DNA of 47,051 nt, from assembly GCF_001995215.1 (NCBI RefSeq), contig NZ_MUXN01000033.1, forward strand, positions 1-47,051, in the 5' to 3' direction. Position numbers and translations under genes: made by a program. Below are positions 1 to 7,152 of the stretch, piece after piece. This DNA is from Amycolatopsis azurea DSM 43854 (GTDB lineage Bacteria; Actinomycetota; Actinomycetes; Mycobacteriales; Pseudonocardiaceae). A model generated the notes under the pieces. That model was not told the DNA's origin. It worked only from the letters and a program-made list of their open reading frames with translations, and searched no databases. Position 1 is the stretch's first letter. Each line of letters starts with the position of its first letter.

Positions 1-35
1 GTTGAGTTCTCAAGCAACACACTTTGTTTCAAGCG
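1..35 (-). promoter_or_regulatory. Likely rRNA operon leader (antitermination-like region)
   Basis: Read on the minus strand this stretch contains TTGCTTGAGAACTCAAC preceded by AACAAAGTGTG. It resembles the TTGAGAACTCAA box that I know from actinobacterial rRNA leaders and spacers, where it takes part in antitermination and RNase III processing. The 16S gene would lie off the left edge, so this is inferred from a short motif plus the promoter just upstream. It could instead be a 16S-23S spacer fragment. Confidence 0.45.
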
Positions 36-119
36 ATATTCACAAGCTTTTGGTCGAGCATGCCGAATCCTACTTCGTAAGTCGTAGGGGGTCGGCGGCC
101 GCTCGTGGGCCGACGCTGA

Positions 120-148
120 ACGTTACCTGGTCCGGTTCGCGGTGTCAA
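120..148 (-). promoter_or_regulatory. Predicted sigma-70-type promoter firing leftward (rRNA-like)
   Basis: The minus strand carries a perfect -35 hexamer TTGACA (143-148), a 17-bp spacer and a -10 hexamer TAACGT (120-125). A second -10-like TAGGAT lies downstream at 67-72. No open reading frame follows within the window, only the TTGAGAACTCAAC leader. That favours a stable-RNA promoter over a protein-gene promoter. Confidence 0.5.
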
Positions 149-173
149 CCCGCTCGGCCCTGGTTCCTTGCCT

Positions 174-190
174 CGGGGCTTTCGGCCCCG
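174..190. terminator. Small GC hairpin
   Basis: CGGGGC (174-179) pairs with GCCCCG (185-190) around a 5-nt loop. It lies between the amidase 3' end and the leftward promoter, where it could help insulate the two. No T-tract follows. Confidence 0.35.
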
Positions 191-236
191 GCGGCCCGGT
201 GTTCCTGGCGACGAAGAGAAGATTACATGCCCCGGA

Positions 237-257
237 ACCCCCCGAAAACAGGGGGGT
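237..257 (-). terminator. Predicted terminator of the glnA2-amidase transcript
   Basis: A 7-bp stem, ACCCCCC (237-243) with GGGGGGT (251-257), surrounds the loop GAAAACA. It lies 42 bp beyond the amidase stop codon in the direction of that transcript. The GC-rich stem with a weak T-tract is usual for high-GC bacteria. Confidence 0.5.
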
Positions 258-299
258 CACTTAACGACATTGCCGCAGGTCAGCCGGTGTAAACCCCCG

Positions 300-1862
300 T
301 CAGCCGACGGTCTTCAGGTAGCGAGGCGGTTTGCGGGCCGGGACGACGCGTTCGAAGTCGGCCGCGTAGGCGAGCACCCGGGCGTCCGTCCACAGCCCCG
401 CCATGAACGAAACCCCCACCGGGAGCTCGCCGACGAAACCGGCGGGCACGGTCACGGCCGGGTACCCCGAGACCGCGGCCGGCGTCGACGACGGGATCAC
501 GTCGTTGTCGCCGGTCTTGCAGTCGGTCTTCCAGGCGGGCGGGTTGGTGGGCGCGGCGATCGCGTCGAGGCGGTACTTGGCGAGGGTCTCGTCGATCGAG
601 CGTTTCGCCAGATCGGTCAGCTCGCGACGGCCGGCCAGGTAGCCGGGGTCGGACGGGCCGGGCGCGGCGAGCGCCTGTTCGAAGAGTTCCTGCCCGGCGA
701 AGCAGGTCTGCTCCAGCGGGTCGGACCGGTTGTAGGCGATCAGCGCGGCGAGGTCGCGCGGGCCTTCCGGGCGCGTGGCCAGGTAGCGATCGATGTCCCG
801 GTGGAACTCGGTGAGCAGCGCCGGGAACTCCAGTTCACCGAGCCTGGCCTGGTACGGCGGCGTCACCTCGATGACCTCCGCGCCAGCCTTGACCAGCGAG
901 TTCTTGGTCTTCGTCATCACAGCGTCGACGTCCGGGCCGAGTACCGGCAGCCGCCAGAGCCCGATCCGGGAGCCCTTCAGCACGCCGGGACGCAGGTGCG
1001 CAGCGTAGTCGGTCGGCTGGTTCGGCGGGTACGTGCCGGTGGCCGGGTCGCTCGGGTCGCGGCCCTGGAGCGCGGACAGGGTGAGCGCGACGTCGACGAC
1101 GTGCCTGGCCATCGGTCCGGTGGTGTCCTGTTCGGCCGAGATCGGCACCACGCCGGTGCGGCTGACCAGGCCGAGGCTCGGTTTGTGCCCCACGGTCGAG
1201 GTCATACCGGCCGGGCAGACGATCGAGCCGTCGGTCTCGCTGCCGATCGCGACCTGGGCGAGCGACGCGGCGACACCCGCGGCGGATCCGGCGGAAGACC
1301 CACAAGGGTTCCGGTCGAGCACGTACGGGTTGTTCGTCTGTCCACCGACGCCCGACCACCCGGAAGTGGGTTTGGCGGCGCGGAAGTTCGCCCACTCGGA
1401 CAGGTTCGCCTTGCCGAGGACCACCGCGCCCGCGTCACGCAGACGGCGGATCAAGGTCGCGTCCTTCGCGGGCTTGCTGCGGAGTGCCCGGGATCCCGCC
1501 GTCGTCTGCTGCGACCGGGTGTCGACGTTGTCCTTCACCAGGATCGGGATGCCGTCCAGCGGACCCCGCGTCTTGCCGGCGCGACGCCGGGAGTCGCTCT
1601 CCGCGGCTTGCGCGATCGCGGCCGGATTGACCGCGATGACCGAGTTCACCGTTCGGTCGACCTTGTGGATGCGATCGAGATAAGCCGAGGTCAGACCGAC
1701 CGCGGTCAGTCGTCCGGAGGACATCCGGGCCTGGAGCGCGGGGATGTCGGCGGCGTCGAGATCGAGAGGTTTTCCGCCCGCTGACGCCGCTGGAGCGGCA
1801 CTCGCCGCGATGGTCGCGGCGACCAACGTCGTCAGAACTCCGAACACCGGCCGCCGCACCAT
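300..1862 (-). CDS. Secreted amidase signature family hydrolase
   Basis: This 520-residue protein hydrolyses amide bonds by family inference; its substrate cannot be read from sequence. The N-terminus, MVRRPVFGV followed by an alanine-rich hydrophobic run ending near ASAGG, looks like a Sec signal peptide, so it probably acts outside the membrane. The amidase core shows the catalytic triad of the family: Lys in ILVKDN, the cis-Ser in CGSSAGSAAG and the nucleophilic Ser in GSETDGSIVCP. The Gly-Ser-rich block has Ala where many members have Gly. The start lies 14 bp after the glutamine synthetase stop on the same strand, so the two are probably cotranscribed, which suggests a role in extracellular nitrogen scavenging (inference). 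A hairpin follows the stop. The overlapping 538-aa plus-strand frame is a high-GC shadow. Confidence 0.9.
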   Translation of the reverse strand: MVRRPVFGVLTTLVAATIAASAAPAASAGGKPLDLDAADIPALQARMSSGRLTAVGLTSAYLDRIHKVDRTVNSVIAVNPAAIAQAAESDSRRRAGKTRGPLDGIPILVKDNVDTRSQQTTAGSRALRSKPAKDATLIRRLRDAGAVVLGKANLSEWANFRAAKPTSGWSGVGGQTNNPYVLDRNPCGSSAGSAAGVAASLAQVAIGSETDGSIVCPAGMTSTVGHKPSLGLVSRTGVVPISAEQDTTGPMARHVVDVALTLSALQGRDPSDPATGTYPPNQPTDYAAHLRPGVLKGSRIGLWRLPVLGPDVDAVMTKTKNSLVKAGAEVIEVTPPYQARLGELEFPALLTEFHRDIDRYLATRPEGPRDLAALIAYNRSDPLEQTCFAGQELFEQALAAPGPSDPGYLAGRRELTDLAKRSIDETLAKYRLDAIAAPTNPPAWKTDCKTGDNDVIPSSTPAAVSGYPAVTVPAGFVGELPVGVSFMAGLWTDARVLAYAADFERVVPARKPPRYLKTVG

Positions 1863-1876
1863 CAGGTCTCCTTCGT

Positions 1877-3220
1877 CTAGAGAACCGGAAGTAGGGTCCG
1901 CAGCTCGTACGGGGTCACCGCGCTGCGGTAGTTATCCCATTCAACACGTTTGTTGCGAAGGAAGAAGTCGTAAACGTGCTCTCCGAGCGCTTCGGGAAGA
2001 AGTTCCGATTTCTCCATTTCGGCCAGCGCCTCGCCGAGGTTCTGCGGGAGCTGGGCGTATCCGGCCGCACGGCGTTCGGCGTCCGAGAGCTGCCAGATGT
2101 TGTCCTCGGCCGGAGGCGGCAGCTCGTAGCCCTTCTCGATGCCCTTGAGCCCGGCGGCCAGGATGACCGAGTACGCCAGGTAGGGGTTGCAGGCGGAGTC
2201 GAGCGTGCGGATCTCCACGCGGCGTGACGACGCCTTGCCCGGCGAGTACATCGGCACCCGGACCAGCGCGGAGCGGTTGGCCCGGCCCCAGGAAACGGTT
2301 GTCGGGGCCTCGCTGCCGCTGATCAGCCGCTTGTAGGAGTTCACCCACTGGTTGGTGACCGCCGAGATCTCCTTCGCGTGGTGCAGCAGTCCAGCCACGA
2401 AGGCCTTGCCCGTCGCGGACAACTCGTACGGGTCTTCCGCGTCGTAGAAGGCGTTGCGATCACCCTCGAACAGGCTCACGTGGGTGTGCATGCCCGAACC
2501 CGGCTGGTTGGTGAACGGCTTCGGCATGAAAGTCGCGCGGACGCCCTGGGTGAGCGCGACCTCCTTGACGACGTAGCGGAACGTCATCACGTTGTCGGCC
2601 ATGGTCAGCGCGTCGGCGTACCGGAGGTCGATCTCCTGCTGGCCGGGCGCGCCCTCGTGGTGGCTGAACTCGACCGAGATCCCCATCGCCTCGAGCGTCT
2701 CGATGGCGTGGCGGCGGAAGTGCGTCGCTGTCGCGTGGCTGGCCTGGTCGAAGTACCCGCCGTTGTCCGCGGGTTCGGGCTCGCTGCCGTCGTCCGGCAG
2801 GCTGGCCAGCAGGAAGAACTCGATCTCAGGATGGACGTAGCAGGTGAAGCCCGCTTCGGCCGCCTTCGAGAGCTGCCTGCGCAGGACGTGCCGGGGGTCC
2901 GCCCAGGACGGGGAGCCGTCCGGCATGGCGATGTCGCAGAACATGCGCGCCGAGTACGGGCCGCCGTCCGGGGTCTCCCAGGGCAGGACCTGGAACGTGG
3001 CCGGGTCGGGCTTCGCGACCATGTCGGATTCGTAGACGCGCGCGAACCCTTCGATGGCCGATCCGTCGAAGCCGATCCCCTCGCTGAAGGCGCCCTCGAG
3101 TTCGGCGGGCGCCACCGCGACGGACTTGAGAAACCCCAGCACATCCGTGAACCAGAGCCTGACGAAACGGATGTCGCGCTCTTCCAAGGTACGGAGCACG
3201 AACTCCTGCTGGCGATCCAT
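1877..3220 (-). CDS. glnA2: Type I glutamine synthetase, GlnA2 subtype
   Basis: A 447-residue glutamine synthetase-like enzyme (ATP-dependent ligation of ammonia to glutamate, or to a related amine acceptor in some actinobacterial paralogues). The N-terminus MDRQQEFVLRTLEERDIRFV matches my memory of mycobacterial and streptomycete GlnA2. It is shorter than the roughly 475-residue GlnA1. Substrate and metal motifs FDGSAIEGF, HEGAPGQQE and the glutamate-binding NPYLAYS are present. At the GlnA1 adenylylation loop this protein reads NIWQLSDAERR, with no Tyr at the NLYDLP position, so covalent control by GlnE is not expected. The downstream amidase begins 14 bp later. The 50 bp upstream, before the MFS gene, hold a possible GlnR-like half-site pair at 3243-3258. 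Confidence 0.95.
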   Translation of the reverse strand: MDRQQEFVLRTLEERDIRFVRLWFTDVLGFLKSVAVAPAELEGAFSEGIGFDGSAIEGFARVYESDMVAKPDPATFQVLPWETPDGGPYSARMFCDIAMPDGSPSWADPRHVLRRQLSKAAEAGFTCYVHPEIEFFLLASLPDDGSEPEPADNGGYFDQASHATATHFRRHAIETLEAMGISVEFSHHEGAPGQQEIDLRYADALTMADNVMTFRYVVKEVALTQGVRATFMPKPFTNQPGSGMHTHVSLFEGDRNAFYDAEDPYELSATGKAFVAGLLHHAKEISAVTNQWVNSYKRLISGSEAPTTVSWGRANRSALVRVPMYSPGKASSRRVEIRTLDSACNPYLAYSVILAAGLKGIEKGYELPPPAEDNIWQLSDAERRAAGYAQLPQNLGEALAEMEKSELLPEALGEHVYDFFLRNKRVEWDNYRSAVTPYELRTLLPVL

Positions 3221-3270
3221 GGCCGCACCCTAACGAGAAGGTGTTAACGACATGTTTCGCGACGCGCCGA

Positions 3271-4632
3271 TCAAGCGGAAGTGGTGGCCGGACCCACCAG
3301 CACCGGTTCGGGCTTCGCGGCCTTGGTGATCGACAACGAAGCGACCGAAGCCAGCACCGCGAGGCCCGCGGCGATGTACCAAGCGAGCGCGTAGCTGCCG
3401 GAAGAGTCTCGGATCGCGCCGGCGCCGAAGGCCGCGAGACCGGCGCCGAGCTGGTGACTGGCGAAGACCCAGCCGAAGACGATCGGCCCGGCGCTGCCGT
3501 ACTGGCGGACGCAGAGCGCGACCGTCGGCGGAACCGTCGCCACCCAGTCGAGGCCGTAGAAGACGATGAACGCCCACATGCTCGGCTCCACCGATCCGCT
3601 CAGGAGTTGTGGCAACAGGGCGAGCGAAACGCCGCGAAGGGCGTAGTAGACGCCGAGCAGGATGCGCGGGTCCACGCGGTCGGTGAGCCAGCCGGAGGCG
3701 ATCGTGCCTACGACGTCGAAGATCCCGACGAGGGCGAGCAGGCCGGCGGCGGTGGTCTGCGGCATGCCGTGGTCGTGCGCGGCGGGAACGAAGTGGGTGC
3801 TGACCAGGCCGTTCGTCGTCGCACCGCAGATCGCGAAGCCGGCGGCGAGCAGCCAGAACGTCTTCGTGCGCGCTGCCGAGCCGAGGACGGAGAGCGCGCG
3901 GCGGGCGGAACCACCCGCGCGGGTGACGGGAGCGGCTTCGCCGGGTTCGGCACCGTAGGCGGTCGTCCCGACGTCGGACGGGTGATCGCGGACCACCAGG
4001 AGGACGACGGGGACGACGGCCAGCGCGGCGATGGCGATGACGAGCGACGCCGTCCGCCAGCCCTCGTCGATGGCGAGGTTCGCGACGATCGGGAGGAAGA
4101 TCAGCTGGCCGGTGGCGCCCGCCGCGGTGAGGACGCCGGTGACGACGCCGCGGCTGCGGACGAACCAGCGGGCGGCGACCGTCGCGGCGAAACTCATCGC
4201 CATCGAGCCGGTGCCGACGCCGACCAGGACTCCCCAGCAGAGGATGAGCTGCCAGCTCGCGTTCATGAACACCGTGCCGCCCGCGCCGAGCGCGACGACA
4301 AACAACGCCGTCGAAGCGACGCGTCGCATGCCGAAGCGCTCCATGAGAGCTGCCGCGAAGGGCGAGAAGAGGCCGTAGAGCACGAGGTTCACGGAAACGG
4401 CCGACGCGATCGTCGCGCGGGACCAGCCGAACTCGTTGTGGAGAGGGTCGATGAGCACGCCGGGGGCCGCGCGGAAACCGGCGGCGGCGAGCAGGGCGAT
4501 GAACGCGGCGGCGGCGACGAACCACGCGCGGTGGAGTCGGGTCTCAGGGTGCACGAGTACAGCGTCATCGCCGTCGGCCCTCGACGGAAGCGGCCGGAAG
4601 GACACTGTGCGAAAGATTCGGGCCAAGGTCAT
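3271..4632 (-). CDS. MFS transporter, OFA/monocarboxylate-like
   Basis: About 450 residues with some twelve hydrophobic segments. The first follows a charged N-terminus of about 30 residues (HRAWFVAAAAFIALLAAAGF). The FGWSR segment between helices 1 and 2 and the RFGMRR loop fit the major facilitator superfamily, and the layout resembles oxalate/formate or monocarboxylate antiporters; the substrate is unknown. The ATG at 4632 stands only 11 bp from the start of the divergent lipoprotein gene, leaving no promoter space. An in-frame GTG at 4554 (VHPETRLHR) is a credible alternative start. glnA2 follows in the same direction after 50 bp. Confidence 0.85.
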   Translation of the reverse strand: MTLARIFRTVSFRPLPSRADGDDAVLVHPETRLHRAWFVAAAAFIALLAAAGFRAAPGVLIDPLHNEFGWSRATIASAVSVNLVLYGLFSPFAAALMERFGMRRVASTALFVVALGAGGTVFMNASWQLILCWGVLVGVGTGSMAMSFAATVAARWFVRSRGVVTGVLTAAGATGQLIFLPIVANLAIDEGWRTASLVIAIAALAVVPVVLLVVRDHPSDVGTTAYGAEPGEAAPVTRAGGSARRALSVLGSAARTKTFWLLAAGFAICGATTNGLVSTHFVPAAHDHGMPQTTAAGLLALVGIFDVVGTIASGWLTDRVDPRILLGVYYALRGVSLALLPQLLSGSVEPSMWAFIVFYGLDWVATVPPTVALCVRQYGSAGPIVFGWVFASHQLGAGLAAFGAGAIRDSSGSYALAWYIAAGLAVLASVASLSITKAAKPEPVLVGPATTSA

Positions 4633-4643
4633 AGGCTCTGGCC

Positions 4644-5312
4644 ATGCGCTGCCGTCACCTCGTGCCGGCGCTGCTGCTCACGATCGGGCTCATCGGCGGC
4701 TGTGCGGGGACTCCCCCGTTGCCCCCAGCCCAGGAACTCGTGAGCGCGGCGGCCGACTCCCTCGTCTCGTTGCGCAGCGTGCGGTTCACGCTCGGGGTGA
4801 ACGGCGTCGTCTCCGGGCTGCCTGTGCGCGGGCTCGACGGCGAGGTCAGTCTCGAGGGTGGCGCGGTCGGTAAGGCCGACCTGCAGGACGACACCGGACG
4901 GATGAAGGTCGAGTACCGGTTGTCCGGCTCCGAGATCACGCTCAGCGGGCCCGACGGGAAGCGGCTGATCCCGGCTTCGGCGGCCTACACGCCGCAGGCG
5001 ATGCTCGGGGCGGGCGGTGGGCTGCGGCGGCTGCTGATCGGGGCGACCGAGCTGCGCGGCGAGCGGTGGGAGCGGGTGCAGGACACCGACTCGGTCCGGA
5101 TCGGTGCGAAGGTGCCGGCCGCGGTGATCGGCGGGATCGTGCCGGAGATCAAGTCGGACGTGTTCGTGAAGCTGTGGATTTCGAAGGACGAGCCGCGGCG
5201 GCTGGTGCGCGTGTGGCTGCAGGTACCGCCGACGAGCCCGCAGGACTTCGCGGTGATGCTGGAGTTGGCGTTGACCAGGCATAACGCGGTGGTCGTCGGG
5301 GGCGAGCGATAG
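4644..5312 (+). CDS. LppX/LprAFG-family lipoprotein
   Basis: A 222-residue predicted lipoprotein. After MRCRH comes a hydrophobic signal segment and the lipobox LIGGC near residue 20, so the mature protein would be lipid-anchored on the outer face of the cell membrane. The rest, with VRFTLGVNGVVSGLPV and later beta-rich segments, resembles LppX/LprG proteins that carry lipids or glycolipids in mycobacteria. A function in lipid handling here is by family analogy only. There is no strong ribosome-binding site. The stop codon TAG (5310-5312) is partly made by the first copy of the dispersed repeat, which begins at 5311. Confidence 0.85.
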   Translation: MRCRHLVPALLLTIGLIGGCAGTPPLPPAQELVSAAADSLVSLRSVRFTLGVNGVVSGLPVRGLDGEVSLEGGAVGKADLQDDTGRMKVEYRLSGSEITLSGPDGKRLIPASAAYTPQAMLGAGGGLRRLLIGATELRGERWERVQDTDSVRIGAKVPAAVIGGIVPEIKSDVFVKLWISKDEPRRLVRVWLQVPPTSPQDFAVMLELALTRHNAVVVGGER

Positions 5313-5327
5313 CAAAGGTCCCTTGCT
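5311..5327 (+). repeat. Family A dispersed repeat, single copy
   Basis: Exact AGCAAAGGTCCCTTGCT. It overlaps the TAG stop of the lipoprotein gene. A GGTCAG box follows 20 nt later (5348-5353). The 17-mer is an imperfect palindrome: AGCAA and TTGCT arms, with three central asymmetries. Confidence 0.9.
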
Positions 5328-5361
5328 CCCCTGAGCGGGTAATGCCTGGTCAGAGGGTGTG

Positions 5362-5427
5362 GCGATAGCAAAGGTCCCTTGGTCCCCCGGCCGGTGTCGG
5401 CGGGGAGCAAGGGACCTTTGCTATCGC
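5362..5427. terminator. Inverted pair of family A repeats forming a long hairpin
   Basis: GCGATAGCAAAGGTCCCTTG (5362-5381) is followed by its exact reverse complement at 5408-5427. Inside these arms CCCC and GGGG extend the stem past one mismatch. The first copy has GGT in place of GCT. The hairpin lies between two convergent genes, the lipoprotein and the peptidase, and would suit a bidirectional terminator. Here the GCGATA flanks face outward, the opposite arrangement to the other three pairs in the window. Confidence 0.75.
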
Positions 5428-5431
5428 GTCG

Positions 5432-7057
5432 TCACTTGGCGGTGCAGCGGGTGCCCTCGTCCGGCAGGGCGCCACTCACCAGGTAGTCGATGCCGATCCG
5501 GTCGACGCACGAGACGCCCTGGAGGAAGACCGTGTGCTGGTTGCCCTCGAACGTCAGCAAAGCTCCCTTGATCGCTTTCGCGAGGTTGACGCCCGCTTGG
5601 TAGGGGGTTGCCGGGTCGTTCGTCGTCGAGATGACCAGCGTCTTCGGCAGGCCTTCGACGTTGGGCAGGTGCGGCTCCGAGGTGTTCGGCACCGGCCAGA
5701 AGGCGCAGGAATCGCGGGCGGCACCGTCCGGCTTGCCGTCGTCGAGGAAGGGCGCCGCCTCCGCGTACCGCTTCTGCGCGTCGAGGAGCTTCGCCGGATC
5801 GGTGACCCGCGGGTCGTCGACGCAGCGGATCGCGACGAACGCGTCCTGCGTCGTCCCGTAGCGGCCGTCGGCACCGCGTTCGTTGTAGAGGTCGGCCAGC
5901 TTCTCCAGGCCGTCGCCGCGCTGACGCTTCAGATCGTTGAGCGCCGTGTTCAGCGGTTCCCAGAGATCTTCCTGGTAGAGAGCCTGAATCACGCCTGTCG
6001 TCGCGTCCTCGTACGACAGTTTCCGGCCGTCGCTGACCGGGACCGGGAAGTCGATCAGCGGCCGCACCAGGTCCTGGAACGCCTTCGTCACGCCGGCGGC
6101 GTCGCGCCCCAGAGCGCAGTCCTCCCGCGCGGCGCACCAGTTCGAGAACTCCCCGAACGCCTTGCCGAAGCCCTGCCCCTGCCCGACCAGCGACTCCACC
6201 GAGTCCTGCTCCGGGTCGACGGCCCCGTCGAGGACCAGCGCGCGAACGTTCGTCGGGAAGGCCTCCGCGTAGGCGGATCCGATCCGCGTCCCGTAGGAGT
6301 AGCCGAGGTAGTTCAGTTTCGGTTCGCCGAGGACCGAGCGCAGGATGTCGATGTCCTTGACGACGTCACGGGTACCGACGTTCGCGAGCATCGCGGGGCC
6401 GTGCTGGGTCCGCTCGGCGCATTTGGCCGCGAAGTCCTGGGACTCGGCCTCCTGCTTTTTCACTCCCTCGGGTGAGCCGTCCGTCTCGCTGTCGTCCGCC
6501 CGGTCCGCGTCGCGTTCGGCGTCGGTCAGACAGCGGATCTGCGGCTCGCTCGCACCGATGCCGCGCGGGTCGAAACCGACCATGTCGAAGCGTTTGCCCA
6601 GCTCATTCGTCGCCGTCCGGGAGGCGAGACCGGCCGCTGCCGTCATGCCGGAGGCGCCGGGACCCCCGGGGTTGACCACGAGCGCCCCAATCCTTTCGTC
6701 GGTTTTCAGCGCCTTCCGGCGCAGGAGGCCGAGCGTGATCGAGTCGCCTTCGGGCTTCGCGTAGTCGAGCGGGACGGTCAGCCGGGCGCACTGTGCGTCC
6801 TTCACTCGAAACGCCGCTTTTGCGTCATCGGATGTCGCGTAGGGTGCACAGTCGGCCCAGGTCAGACTCTGTCCGTAGAACTTCTCGAGTCCTGCGGGCA
6901 CCGGTCCGGACGGAGCGTGCGACTCGGTGGCCGGAGGCGGCGGCTGGGTTCTACCCTCTCCCGACGAGCACGCGGCGACGGTGACCGCGAGCACACCGGA
7001 CAACGTGATCGCGGCGAATCGACGGGCACGGGACCTGGCGCTGACATGAGTGGACAC
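5432..7057 (-). CDS. Secreted tripeptidyl aminopeptidase-like alpha/beta hydrolase (lipoprotein)
   Basis: About 541 residues from the GTG at 7057 (VSTHVSARSRARR). This start gives a normal lipoprotein signal with lipobox TVAAC about 28 residues in. A longer frame up to 7162 would run into the secA2 start. The fold is the alpha/beta hydrolase of the streptomycete SlpD/tripeptidyl aminopeptidase family: oxyanion loop VVNPGGPGASG, nucleophile elbow GYSYGT, acid in TTNDPATPY and His in GNQHTVF. The C-terminus ends with the Cys-bearing tail typical of these enzymes. It probably removes short peptides from extracellular protein substrates. It is divergent from secA2, with 95 bp between starts, and convergent with the lipoprotein gene across the repeat hairpin. 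Confidence 0.9.
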   Translation of the reverse strand: MSTHVSARSRARRFAAITLSGVLAVTVAACSSGEGRTQPPPPATESHAPSGPVPAGLEKFYGQSLTWADCAPYATSDDAKAAFRVKDAQCARLTVPLDYAKPEGDSITLGLLRRKALKTDERIGALVVNPGGPGASGMTAAAGLASRTATNELGKRFDMVGFDPRGIGASEPQIRCLTDAERDADRADDSETDGSPEGVKKQEAESQDFAAKCAERTQHGPAMLANVGTRDVVKDIDILRSVLGEPKLNYLGYSYGTRIGSAYAEAFPTNVRALVLDGAVDPEQDSVESLVGQGQGFGKAFGEFSNWCAAREDCALGRDAAGVTKAFQDLVRPLIDFPVPVSDGRKLSYEDATTGVIQALYQEDLWEPLNTALNDLKRQRGDGLEKLADLYNERGADGRYGTTQDAFVAIRCVDDPRVTDPAKLLDAQKRYAEAAPFLDDGKPDGAARDSCAFWPVPNTSEPHLPNVEGLPKTLVISTTNDPATPYQAGVNLAKAIKGALLTFEGNQHTVFLQGVSCVDRIGIDYLVSGALPDEGTRCTAK

Positions 7058-7152
7058 GGTTGGATCGTGCCATCGGCCGCGGAACTCGGCCGCACCACCA
7101 CTGCGTTGGTGATACGGGTGCGGACGGCAGAAGAACAGACGGGAGCACAGGG

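Noticed and set aside
2..292. 96-residue open frame at the left edge
   Set aside because: It overlaps the predicted rRNA promoter, leader and terminator hairpins and shows no protein-like features.
168..1784. 538-residue plus-strand frame over the amidase
   Set aside because: No recognisable domain; the minus strand has the signal peptide and the Ser-Ser-Lys amidase signature.
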